Shown: positions 23,777 to 34,484 of the stretch, piece after piece
Position numbering within the stretch: position 1 is the first letter of the stretch
How the letters are laid out: every line of letters begins with the position of its first letter
Origin: Pleurostoma richardsiae
Taxonomy: Eukaryota > Ascomycota > Sordariomycetes > Calosphaeriales > Pleurostomataceae
Direction: 5' to 3'
NCBI GenBank assembly: GCA_030052745.1
Contig: JANBVO010000049.1
Span: 124,001-188,000, forward strand
Length of the DNA: 64,000 nt
The notes under the pieces: generated by a model
What the model saw: the letters and a program-made list of their open reading frames with translations, nothing else
Databases searched by the model: none
What the model was told of the DNA's origin: nothing
Translations under genes and position numbers: made by a program

Positions 23777-25231
23777 TCACACACTAACACCTGCGCCGTT
23801 GTACGCACCGACGTTTGGCGCCGTGTAATTTGCTACATCTGCCCCAAAGAAGTCCAAGTTGCCGTTCGACTCCACCGTCGCACCGCTCAGCAAAGCCGGG
23901 GAGCCGGTCTTAACCCGGTAGCCAAAAGCCGCTCCAAGCGTCTTGCCCGCGACGCCCGGGCTCACGAATCCGGGGTCACCGATCATGCCGTTCTCGGTCG
24001 GGGGGAACATATTCTGGAAGAGGTTGCTCTTCCAGTCGACACCGCTGCCGGTGGGCAGGGTTGAGTTGGACCTGCCCACGAAGATGTTGTTGATGAAGTG
24101 CGTGCTAGGCGGGACGTTGACATCGAAGTCCTGCGACGGGCAGTACATGACGTTATTGTAGAACCACAGCTCTGGAACCTCTCCGACGCTGATCATGCGG
24201 CAGTCGTTCTCGAAGACGTTGTACCGGACGATCTGTGTCGCGCCGCCCGACTCGCCGCACCCGTCGCAGTTCAGGAACGCCCCACCGGCGTTGTCGTGGC
24301 TGTAGTTGTACTCGACTAGGCAGGTGCCTGTCACGCCGAGATCGCAGTCAAAGGCCTCGCTGTCGTAGACGCTCATGGAACTTCCATAGACAACATTGTG
24401 AGCTATGACCGGGTCATGGTCATACATCACCCACATGCCTGCGAAGTTGCCTCCCGTCCAGGGATACCTCCCCTTGCCCAGATTGCTGGCGATGTTGTGG
24501 TCTATAGACGGCGACTCCGCGTAGGCAATTATGACGCCGTCGCCACCGCAGGCGTCTATGGTGTTATGCGACACGCGGGATCTCATGCCCAGGTTGTTGG
24601 CCTGCCCCGGGCGTACCTTGATGGCGCCGCCGCCGCAGTCCTTGACTAGGTTGTCACGTACCCAGACGTCGTCGAAGCGGCTACCGTTGGATGCAGAGAT
24701 CGAGATGCCGGCTGACATCGCAAAGTCCGAAGAATGCGTCGCCTTGTCTGTCTGGCCGGCTACATCGTGGACAATGTTGTGGTCAATGATGATGCTGCGA
24801 TGAATCTTCCCGTCATTGGCCGTCACCCAGATCCCCTGGCGTCTAGCTAATTCGCCGGCAGGGTTGGTAACAGACAGATTCGAGATGCGCCAGTAGTCCT
24901 GGTTTGTGAGCACCACAGCAGAGGTCTCTCCGTTGCCATCGATAGTTGGCGGCCCAAGGATTGAGTCTGGCGGGTACGACATGAGTCGGATGGGGTGGGT
25001 CTCATTGCCGCTGCCTTGTGGTGACAAGGTTCCCGTGCAGGAGACGTTGGACTTAAGGGAGAGGATGTCTCCTGGGCCGAAGGTAAAGTCGTTGGCTTGG
25101 CTGACGGAATTCCAGGGACTGGCCTGAGAGCCATTGCCTGATGTAGCGGCTGAGCAGTCGACGTAATACTGGCTCGCCGTGGCCACCATCGCCAGTGAAG
25201 CAAAGAAGACAGCAGAAAGTTGGCGTGTCAT
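23777..25231 (-). CDS. Secreted right-handed parallel beta-helix protein, possible polysaccharide lyase or hydrolase
   Basis: One exon, 484 aa from the ATG at 25231. An in-frame ATG at 25264 would only add residues before the signal peptide. A hydrophobic leader (MTRQLSAVFFASLAMVATAS) predicts secretion. The mature protein starts YYVDCSAATSGNGSQASPWNS, the opening strand-turn common to many pectate-lyase-like proteins. About ten coils follow with repeated Asn-rich turns (DHNIVHDV, RDNLVKDCGGGAI, SHNTIDACGGDGV, DHNIASN, AHNVVYGSS, EYNYSHDNAGG, RYNVFENDC). Many N-glycosylation sequons and cysteines are present. Substrate is unknown; no family-specific catalytic triad could be assigned. It is divergent from an alginate-lyase-like gene, which suggests a shared plant or microbial polysaccharide target. 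Confidence 0.75.
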   Translation of the reverse strand: MTRQLSAVFFASLAMVATASQYYVDCSAATSGNGSQASPWNSVSQANDFTFGPGDILSLKSNVSCTGTLSPQGSGNETHPIRLMSYPPDSILGPPTIDGNGETSAVVLTNQDYWRISNLSVTNPAGELARRQGIWVTANDGKIHRSIIIDHNIVHDVAGQTDKATHSSDFAMSAGISISASNGSRFDDVWVRDNLVKDCGGGAIKVRPGQANNLGMRSRVSHNTIDACGGDGVIIAYAESPSIDHNIASNLGKGRYPWTGGNFAGMWVMYDHDPVIAHNVVYGSSMSVYDSEAFDCDLGVTGTCLVEYNYSHDNAGGAFLNCDGCGESGGATQIVRYNVFENDCRMISVGEVPELWFYNNVMYCPSQDFDVNVPPSTHFINNIFVGRSNSTLPTGSGVDWKSNLFQNMFPPTENGMIGDPGFVSPGVAGKTLGAAFGYRVKTGSPALLSGATVESNGNLDFFGADVANYTAPNVGAYNGAGVSV

Positions 25232-25330
25232 TTTGACAATGGTGGAGTGGGCGCCACGCGACAATGTCTGTAGTTATTTCCAGGCTTGCTTCTGAAGCCC
25301 GCTCGACACAACTCTGGCATCGTTTCGACC

Positions 25331-25337
25331 TTTTATA
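25331..25337 (-). promoter_or_regulatory. TATA box of the beta-helix gene
   Basis: GGTATAAAAGG reads on the minus strand about 100 bp upstream of the start codon at 25231, the right position for a fungal core promoter. Confidence 0.6.
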
Positions 25338-26130
25338 CCCCCAAGGCAGCGTGGGACGCTAGCCCTCTGTAAGGAAATCCCCATCATGCTGGCCTGTCAC
25401 TATTGTAGCCGCAGCAATGACGATACAATGGGCAGACGTACTGTAGCACATTGATACCGATCTCTATTCAGATGTGAGAACGGAGATGGACCAAAGATGT
25501 TACATCGGGGTTGTTGACCGCGCTTGATAAGCTAGCCTCGAGACGTACGACCTTGACAGATAGTCTACGTCGCGCTTGAGTTGAGAACAAAGCCAGTCGC
25601 CAAGGGATACCTTGCCATCAGGCCGCCATCCAGGGACGGTTGCTCCCATATCGGGGTGGCAGGACATATCTATGCAGCTGCGTCATTAACTATAAGTCGC
25701 CGGCATCTTGGCACGACCGAGATCCGGAAGCGGGTTCCGGCACCATGGAGCACGACCCTGTAGATCGGCGCTCAATGGGTTACATCACCCCGCCGGGACG
25801 TTGCCGAACCTTACTAGAACCGCACTGGTGGAACTGTCATTGTCATGAGGAACTACTCTGACTATCATCGTAGTCGCGACCGGTCTACATAGTGCACATG
25901 CGAACCCCCTCCTTGTGGATCTGTCTGATAAAGCCATGAGACTGACTCGGTAACGTTGCATGTTTCCCAGCTTCGACTGCGCTCCTGGGTGCGTTGACTT
26001 GAAGCAAGCTGGACACTACAACAGCAAGCTGGGATGGTGAACTTGTTGAGCTTGCCAACTAGGATTCTCATCATGGCACCAAGCGCTGCTCCAACCTGGG
26101 AAGCGGACATGATGCGAACTTGGCGCCAGC

Positions 26131-26138
26131 GTATAAGT
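26131..26138 (+). promoter_or_regulatory. TATA-like box of the alginate-lyase-like gene
   Basis: GTATAAGTAT lies about 130 bp upstream of the ATG at 26264 on the plus strand. The position is right and the sequence is slightly off consensus. Confidence 0.5.
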
Positions 26139-26263
26139 ATGCCGGCGCTGTTGTGGTGGAGGCAATTCAGTGATAATCACTTGCAAACAGAATCTAATTA
26201 ACCACGGAGACTGTGACCTGTCTCTCCCAGCGATAACTGACGATTTTCGGAGACTGTCGCGAG

Positions 26264-27616
26264 ATGTTAGCTCCCAAGCTGCTCGTGTTAGCAGCTGGGG
26301 TCTTAATACCCTCTGCAATAGCACTCCCAGCGCTACCTGACATTGATGCCCTCACGCCTCGAGCGCCATCCACCTGGGTGCACCCGGGCATCCTCCTCAA
26401 CACGACGCAGTTAGAGTTCATGAGGACACGAGTCGCCTGCGGCGCTGCACCGTGGTCAGATGCCTACAAGCTTATGATGTCTAACTCCTTGTCCAACCTG
26501 AGTCGGACTGCTTCACCTGTTCCGATGGTCCAGTGTGGGTCATACTCAAACCCGGACGTAGGGTGCAGCGCGGAGAGAAGCGATGCTATTGCCGCGTACA
26601 CGATGTCTCTAGCTTGGTACATCTCGCAGGAGACACGGTACGCGGCCAAGGCGATCGAATACATGAACGCATGGTCGGCAGTTGTCACTGGCCATAACGA
26701 CTCCAACGCACCTCTCCAGACTGGGTGGGTTGGTTCTGTCTGGGCTCGAACCGCTGAGATAATCAGGTACTCTGACGCAGGCTGGGACGAGAGCGGGATC
26801 AGCCAGTTCGAGACTATGCTCAGAGACGTCTATCTTCCGGAAGTCATCGGAGGCGCTACAAACTACAATGGAAACTGGGAACTAGGTGTGCCTGATGGCC
26901 TACCCTGCACCTGAGGAGCCGAGACAAAGTGCTGATTCGGGAACAGTCATGATGGAGGCTGCTATCATGATAGCTGTCTTCCTAGAAGACTCCACATCTT
27001 ACGACCAGGCAATGACAAAGTTCCTCGCCAGAGTTCCGGCATACATATACCTCACCTCGGACGGCGACTTACCTGTTGCGCCCACAGGCAGCAGCTACAC
27101 CACCTCCGAAGAGCTCATCGCCTACTGGTACGGACAAACAACATTCGTCAATGGCATCTCACAGGAGACCTGTCGAGACCTCGAGCATACTGGGTACGGC
27201 GTCGCGTCCATCTCCCATGTTGCTGAGACTTCCCGCATTCAAGGTCGTGACTTGTTCGTAGAGGAGACAGGCACGAGGTTGCGATACGCCTTGGGCTTTC
27301 ACTCGAACTACGCACTGGGGGCAGCAGTCCCAAGCTGGCTCTGTAGCGGGACGCTCACTGGGAAATTCTTGAATGGTAGGGAAAGCGTCTTCTGGCCTAC
27401 TTTTACTCTTGTCTTTACTCTCGTTATTTTGCCCGTTTCGGCCTCTATTAAGCAGCTGACGCACCTGTCATAGTCACGGAAATCGGACACAGCGAACTGG
27501 CCGTCCGTCTAGGCTACGCGATGACCAACACAACCACTTACACCGAGAGGCAGCGCCCAGGTGGGCAAAACGGCCTTTTTGTCGCATGGGAGACCCTCAC
27601 CCACGGACGTGTCTAG
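26264..27616 (+). CDS. Secreted alginate-lyase-domain protein (PF05426-like)
   Basis: Three exons, 26264-26885, 26947-27375 and 27456-27616, give 403 aa. Exon joins restore NWELVMMEAAI and LNADAPVIVTEIG; the unspliced frames end too early. The N-terminus is a signal peptide (LLVLAAGVLIPSAIA, cleavage near residue 20). The body is an alpha/alpha-toroid type sequence: WVHPGILLNTTQLEFMR, CGAAPWSDAYKLMM, YTMSLAWYISQETRYAAKAIEYMNAW, NWELVMMEA, and TCRDLEHTGYGVASISHVAETSRIQG, where the His and Tyr may be catalytic. The ending LFVAWETLTH also fits fungal members. The family includes alginate and glucuronan lyases, so the true substrate may be another uronate polymer. The gene pairs with the divergent beta-helix gene. 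Confidence 0.8.
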
Positions 27617-28918
27617 GTTTGGATTTAAGTGTTGTCTTGGACAACTTGACGCGATCACACAGACTGGTTGAGCGAGTCCTGTAAGGGTATCGCCTTAGAG
27701 ATCTTGGCTATAGTCAATAAAAAGCTCGTAACAGATCAAGTACCTACCAATTCATAGGTTAAAAGCCCAATTAAGTTCGCGTTCGAAGGAGATGCTGGCT
27801 TTGAAAATAAAGAATGACAAATGGCAGGTTGTTGAAAATATGCAACTCTCCTTCGAGACTCTAGCATTTGACACACTTGACGCATTTAATCCATACGAAG
27901 AAAAGAGGGAACGTCGGTCTTCCGATATGATGCATACATTGTGTTGTATTATAAGATCAGCATAGCCGGTTGATATGCTGGTCCCTTTAAAAAGGGATAT
28001 TCTATCATGTGAGAGTCTGACGGGCTGTCATACCTCATCTGTACGATAGCATTCTCAACCTTCTGTTACGAAGTAAACCACTCAATGAAAAGCAAGCCGA
28101 ACAAAGGAGGGAAATGGTGATATACACAGCTAGTCCGGTGTAAGGAGTCCCTGTCGTTTCTTGGATTCCTGGAGGTATCAAGTGAGCGAATAGATATTCC
28201 TCCTTACTTACAAAGGTGTTCAATAAGGTCCAGAGGTGACCAGGAACAACCACGGCACGAGAAGAATGAAAATGCCTTGGGGTTTAAAGGCGGAAAGGCG
28301 CTTAGGTAAGGTTTGGCTTTATTGCTTGTGTTGGCATACAGGCAGCGAAGGCTGGCTGTATGGGGATTTTTCCGATCAAGGCACGACATGCAGTCAGGAA
28401 AGGTACCTCATTAAGGTGGTATCTGCCTGGGAAGAGCTTCGTTCTTTCAACTGAAGTTAATTCAGGTTAAGAAAGCCTTTTATGCTGTCATGGTTGACAA
28501 CCCATTCGTCTCACGTGATAAGAAGTGCCGGTTTTGTTTGCACGGGCCCCCAATAGCGGGCAGCATAAGAATTATACCTGAGTTATGCTTAGCTGTGGAG
28601 TTGTGCGGAGCGGGACGCTGGCTGGTTGCGGCACCTGAAAGTGCTACGTAGCCACACCCGATCAACTCCACAAGGTACCTGACATCCCGCGAACCACCTT
28701 CGAATCCCAGACCTCCGCCCTCAAATAACCGTCAGGCTGAAGACGACATCTTGCAACTGCCAGAGCGGCGATCCGATGGCAGGCGACTAGCAACAACAAG
28801 CCAGTTCACCTTGCGACGGTATCCTAGGAGGACCAGGGCTCGGTCGCAGTCGGCACCTTGAGAATTCGATACCTTCGAGCGGTCTACAGAGGGCCTCGAC
28901 TTTAACGCCGCAAAGACA
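27617..28918. other. AT-richer intergenic stretch upstream of the DSC2-like gene
   Basis: About 1.3 kb between the alginate-lyase-like stop and the DSC2-like start. The first half is clearly AT-richer than the window average. ORFs are short and not recognisable. Confidence 0.4.
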
Positions 28919-29804
28919 ATGTCCTTCACCAATGCGCCCGTCACCCGCACGCTCGTCGTCGGACTCGTCGCAGGATCTGTCGCAGTCAGCCTCCTGGACA
29001 TCAAGCACTACTTCTACATCTTGATCGACACGCATATCTGGAAGTATCATCAGACATGGCGGGCTTTGATATGGCAGCTCTGCTACACGAACTCTTCCGA
29101 GGTCCTCTTCGCCTCGATGATGCTATACAACATGAGGGTCATTGAGCGCCTCTGGGGGTCCAGGAAGTACGCCGTAAGTGCACTACACCACCTGCTCCGA
29201 GTGAGCTGTAGGCTGACATCGACGCCCCGGCACAAAGTCGTTTATAGTAGTGTCAACTCTATTCACCAGCATTTTACCACCTGCTATCATGGCTTTCGTC
29301 TTGCGGCCATTGACGATGGGTGTCTTCAACTACCTCCCGGCAGGGCCGACTCCTGTCATCTTTGCCATCCTGGCGCAGTACCACGCCATCGTCCCGCACA
29401 TGTACAAATACCGCCTCGCGCTGTCCACGTCGGCGCCGACGAATGAGGACTCGGTTGGCCTGACCTTTTCGGACAAGTCGTACCGCTATCTTCTGACCAT
29501 TCAGCTGGCTCTGTTTCAGTGGCCTGGCTCTCTGCTTGGCGCGGTAGTCGGCTGGGTCTGGGGATATGCGTGGAGGAACGATCTGCTCCCTGGTGCCATC
29601 ACTCGGTGGCGCATCCCTGGGTGGATGGTTGGGATCAGGACGCAGAAGAGAGGTCAGGAGTTTGAGGGATTGCGTAGAAGACTCGAGGACGAGAATTCTC
29701 CCTCGGCGACAGCCACTGGAGTGCAGGGTCCGAACGGGGCGGAGGGCGGACGAAGGCGCACCCTTGGCCAACAAGTCCTCGATCAGTTTCGAGGAGCACT
29801 CTAA
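28919..29804 (+). CDS. DSC E3 ligase complex subunit 2-like rhomboid pseudoprotease (Dsc2/Ucp14)
   Basis: Two exons, 28919-29173 and 29238-29804, give 273 aa. The join makes SRKYASFIVVSTLF. Several membrane helices are visible: TLVVGLVAGSVAVSLL, a segment around SEVLFASMMLYNM, FIVVSTLFTSILPPAIMAFVL, TPVIFAILAQYHA and LALFQWPGSLLGAVVGWVWGY. The LDIKHYFYILID...WRALIWQLCYTNSSEVLFA block is strongly like fungal Dsc2/UBAC2 proteins. In this family the rhomboid-like protein is part of the Golgi Dsc ubiquitin ligase that drives SREBP cleavage or membrane-protein quality control. The C-terminus ends after a charged segment (GQQVLDQFRGAL) with no obvious UBA domain, which longer family members carry. 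Confidence 0.8.
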
Positions 29805-31120
29805 TTAACATGTTAATAAATTGTGTAGCTGAAACAAAGCACTCAACCTTCGACTCGCCGAATGGGCGACTTTTCTCTCAGAACAATATCTGTTCCCCTG
29901 ATGCTCCTACACACTACCAATCTCGCACGCGCCAGGTCTCCCAGGGACGGTCTGGCCGTATCTCCAACATCGTCATCACATACGTATGCTGTGCCATACT
30001 CCTGGATTTTGGAAATCGCAAATTTCCGCTTGGCCGACTATGGCGCTGGAGTACGTACCCACGTGTGGATCAGCGGCGGAGAGATATGAAGAAGATCTTC
30101 GCTAAGCCGAAATTGCTTCGCATACTTGGGTCAGACATATCATAATGAGGGTCCACGCCACGAAGCATGTGCAAAGTGTGCCGTTGAGGTGGACATGTTG
30201 ACGATACATCTTCACAACGCCTGGTCTCAAGGCGACATAGGCACTCACAGTGGACACAATTAAGTCGCGATGCAGTCAGCGACATCATCAGGCGTCCGGA
30301 TGACGGTCCTAAAAATAACAGGGGAGCTGGTGGAGGAAATGGAACCACGTACTTCTACCGTCAGCCACATATTCGATGTGAGTGTGACGTTTGAACTTCA
30401 TGATCCCGGGTATTGGCTGGATCAACGTCTGATACCGCCAAGAATGCTTCTGTAAAAAGACGCCAAAAATATAGAGGTATAGAGCGCTCTTTCGCAGGCA
30501 GTCAAGTTGTATACTTTGTTGAATATCTCATCAGAGACAGTACGGCGTCCACGACTCCCTCCGGGCTGGGTACTTCTTACCGCGTCTTGATCCCGTACCG
30601 GGTACGCAGGAGGAGTTCCCGACAGGAGTGGCAGCCACGACAGGGGTACACGGCATTGTAAACGGCTTAGCTCGTGGCTTAACCGCAGGCGCGGCAACAT
30701 TTTAGTGCCTTTAATAGTGCAACTGCTCAGGGAGGGACCCGCCAGATCTACGCTGCGATCCAATGTACCTCTCAATGCACCCTCACTCCTTTCTTTCCCG
30801 ACTTCTTCACCAGGAAACCCCTTCTTTGTGCGCGTGCTACGTTATACTTGGGCACTCTTGCTCCGTCTGTACTGGCTTCGCTTTGCTCTTTTCTGCATCT
30901 GGCGTCTTTTTGGATCGCCTTTGTGTAAGCGTCTGATCTTTCCACTCTGCTTAGCTGATACCCTCGACGACGACCCACGACCCGCATTCCGCGTGCGACC
31001 AGCGCCGTTGCTGTATGGCGGCGACGCGTACGGCCTGACCCCGAACTACCCTTTTGGTTGCCGCCTTTTGTATAATGTTTTGACAACCAGCTTTGGGTGT
31101 TTGGATCTCGTCTGGACAGA
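29805..31120. other. Intergenic: DSC2-like 3' flank and Uds1 promoter/leader
   Basis: About 1.3 kb. From about 30.77 kb the plus strand becomes pyrimidine-rich, as in long fungal 5' leaders. ORFs in it show no recognisable domain. Confidence 0.4.
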
Positions 31121-33891
31121 ATGAACATCTCCTCGGCGCGCGGGCCATCTGGCTACAATGGAGGCGGCCTCTCTGCGGCGCTCGACGTTGGCCCGGGAGG
31201 CAAGACGCTTGTCGAGGGATACAGACAGGATATCCTGAACAACTTCGAGCAGGAGAAGCCGCCATATAATCCTGTACGTTCTGTTGTCTCGAGCATGCTG
31301 AGCGGCACTGACTGACGCGATCGCTAGTTGAACCAGAACCGACCTCAGAGCTCACCGCTCGTAGATCTGAAAGATCCAATCCAAGTACACCTGCTGACTG
31401 AGACTGCGCTGTCTGATAGCCGGGAATGGACGATCCTATCGCAGGAAGAGGTGGACGACCTGAAGAAGCACATACAGTCCCTGACCCAGCGCATCGAGCA
31501 AACGCGGACCAACCTTGCCATCCAGTCCAAGTATCGAGATGCAGCCATATCCATGTCCAAGCTATACTCTCCCACAAAGTCCGAGGGCAAGAGGCGGAGC
31601 CTGCTAGGGAATCGCCATAGCGGAGAAGCTGTGAGAGAGGCGGAAGCAGAGAGACAAGCGAGTGAGCGGCGGTGCGAGGAGCTGGCCGCCGAGCTCTTCT
31701 CCCTGGAGAAGCGTATCATGGAGCCTCAGCGACGATTACTCGAACATACGGCGGGAATCCTGCAACTGACACATCGTGGCTCCAAGAAGCAAGCGCCTGC
31801 TCCTGGTCCGCCCGCGAGCGGTATCCCTGGAAGCCCAGAAAGCCTGTACACATATTCACACGGGCGTAATAGTATGGAACCAGGCGGGGATGATACGTAT
31901 TTTGACGAAGCCGGCTTGTATTTTCCTCTCGACCAGCCGGAAGGACGATATGGCCGCCCGCGGAAGAATACCATCGAAATACCCGTCAAGTCACCAGTTC
32001 GTGAGCAAACGAAGGAACTGCGGGAGGAAACCGATCGGTTGCGGAATCAAAATAGGTCCCTGCGAAGCGAGACGGATCAGCTACGTCTCAACAATGATTC
32101 CCTCAACAGCGAGGTGGAGATGGTCAAGAGGCAGAGCGCTGATCAGTTGAAGACCATCTCGAATACGCAAAAGCGTCTGGAGGACCTGAATTCGCGCCTG
32201 AGAGACGTCATCGTACAAGCCAACCCGGAGCAGAATGGCGACTACATTATGCCCCCGTCGGACAGGCTTGAAGCGTCTGAGATGATTTCTCAGCATCTCG
32301 ACTATATCGATGCGGGACTCGACGCGGTCCGGTCGAGTGTCCAGGCGTCCAAAGATCTGGGAGGACCAGGTCTAGCTGCGATCGAGGCCGAGATAGAGGG
32401 AGTCAACCGGCAGATGTGGGTCGCCCTTAACTCGGTCGACCCCCTCTACCCGTCACCTCCGGAGGAGGGATATGGGCTGGATGCACGTCTTGACTGGCTC
32501 CGTGAGTCAATACGGAAGGTGGAGGACGAGTTTGTGCGCGCTGCCGATGCTTCAAATGTCACGGCAGCCGACAAGCAGAAGGTGGAGCAGGTCGAAACGG
32601 TCCTAATGGGCCTGTGGGATATCATTCAGTCAGGCCTTGCAGATATCCAGCAGAGAAAGGAGGAGCGCAAGCGGATTCGGCTCGAGAAGGGCTTGCAGGA
32701 CGATGAGGATGAGCTGTCGGGTGATGAATCGTTCGAGCCTGACGAGCCGTACTCCCTCCCCGCCTTCTCGACAAAGGTCCAATGGCTATATGCGCAAGCA
32801 ACGAGCCTCAAGGAACAAAAGTCTGTGCTTAAGAGGCAGATCAAGCAACAGCGAGAGCTCAACAACAAGTCCGATACCCAGAGAGACATCGAGCTTCAGG
32901 CCAAGGTGGATGAGCATTCACGGACGAAGGATCTCCTTGAGCGCACAGAGAAGGAGGCCATGGAGGCCCAACAGAAGCTGGCTGATGTTCTTCGCGATCT
33001 TGAGGCAGCCCAGAAGACGAATGCGGCTGATGAATCTGCGGCCATAAAAGCGGCACAGGATCAACTCAAGGAGCGTAATGACACCATAGCAGCCCTGGAA
33101 TCTTCTACTAAGGACCTGCAAGATAAGCTCACGAAGGTGGAAACCCAGCTTGACTCCATTACTGAACAGCTCAACGCAGTCACGGAGGCAAAGAACGCCG
33201 CCGCCGCCGAAGCCGAGAGGCTCCAGAGCGATATCAAGCAAAGGGACGAGGAGCTAGAGAAGATGAACCTGATGGTGGTGGAGCTCAAGACGGAGATGAC
33301 CATCGCCAAGGCCGAGCTGGAAGGAGCCTATGGATCTCGGGCCCAGCGAGCAGCAGAGGCCGCCGCGCTGACCAAGACTTCTGAGAAGGCAGAGATGGAG
33401 GCGCAGACCGACAAGCTGAAGTCGGAGCTGGCCTCCACACTGAAGGAGCTGGAGGACATCACTAAGGAGACAATCTCGTCCGAGAAGGAGAAGGCCGAGC
33501 TCGAAGGCCGACTGGACGACGCTCTGGCCGCTAAGGCATCCCTCGATGCAGAAGTCCGCGCACTCCGGCAGAAGCTGGATACGGAAGTCGGTCGCCTCCA
33601 GGAGCTGCTCGACGCCGAGAAGCTCAAGGCGGTCCCCGGCCAGGGAGCGGTAGGCAAGCCGAGCGCCGGTGCGTCGATGCTGAGCGAGCAGTTCCGGGCC
33701 ACGATGAAGGAGGAGAGGAGGAAGTTCCAGGAAGAGCTCAGAGTACGTCCCGCCATTGCTATAAAGTTCATAAGAAACAGATGCTGACCAGATCGCAGGA
33801 GGAGCAAGCCAGGCGCAGAAGGCTAGAGGACGAGCTGCGAGCCTTGAGGAAGGCCCAAGGCCCCGGAAGAAGCCCCCTCAGCCCGCGGTAG
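31121..33891 (+). CDS. Uds1-domain (up-regulated during septation) coiled-coil protein
   Basis: Three exons, 31121-31273, 31328-33742 and 33799-33891, give 886 aa. The N-terminal Uds1 region contains KTLVEGYRQDILNNFEQEKP, then VDLKDPIQVHLLTETALSDS and LSQEEVDDLKKHIQSLTQRI. After a Gly/Pro-rich linker the rest is almost all coiled coil, with long heptad runs rich in Glu, Lys, Leu and Gln. The final short exon adds EEQARRRRLEDELRALRKAQ and ends LSPR. Missing it would leave a false 14-residue tail. Fission yeast Uds1 was named from expression during septation; the molecular role is poorly known. An upstream untranslated or coding exon cannot be excluded, since the frame is open to 31097. Confidence 0.82.
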
Positions 33892-34484
33892 GGACCGTGT
33901 TCAAGTTGATTATTGCTTCATCCATATTTACGCCACGTTCGTTGTTCTTCGCTTCTTGTACAGATACCTTGTTCGTTATTCTTGTTTCACGCTTCGGTTT
34001 TCCTCTTGGATATCTCTAAGTCCTTGTACACACCACGGGTCGACAAAAGCATACGGATATGGAGTTGTTTATAAGTCTCGGAGTCAGTATCGATTGGACA
34101 TATCGATCTGGGATAAGACTGTGGCAGGTCTTAGGATGTAGACTCTCGTTCTCCGTTTAGGATCCTCATAGCATTGTTTGATGAGCCTACTTACTGTGTT
34201 TTTTGTGCTCTGCCATGTATGAATGGAAACTACATGATTATAAGGCTTTTCTGGTCTTCAAAGGGTGACTTCTTTTCGTCGCCTATTCAAGTCGAAGAGC
34301 ATGAATCCGCGTAAAATAATTGTTTTTCGCTGTTATAGTGTACCCTAGCATACCCTACTGCCTACCAAGAACCCGCCAGGATCTGAAGCTCCCAATACGT
34401 AGAGTAGACTACCGCATGAGCATGACCCTCCCATGAACCTCCCAAACTTGTGAAAACATTCGCTTCCCGTGTCGCCGTCTCTTG
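33892..34484. other. Convergent 3' regions of the Uds1 gene and YSH1
   Basis: About 0.6 kb between two stops, AT-richer in the middle (34.2-34.35 kb), consistent with two 3' UTRs. No other feature is seen. Confidence 0.45.

Larger units (their letters stand above)
25232..26263. promoter_or_regulatory. Shared divergent promoter of two secreted enzymes
   Basis: About 1.03 kb between two divergent starts, with a TATA element at each end. Long regulated promoters with TATA boxes are usual for inducible secreted enzymes in fungi. No regulator site is claimed. Confidence 0.5.

Noticed and set aside
28690-28720. TTCGAATCC string resembling a tRNA T-arm
   Set aside because: No matching acceptor stem, D-arm or anticodon arm could be built around it on either strand.
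30951-31577. 208-codon minus-strand ORF
   Set aside because: Overlaps the Uds1 gene on the opposite strand and has no domain; Uds1 sequence is well supported.
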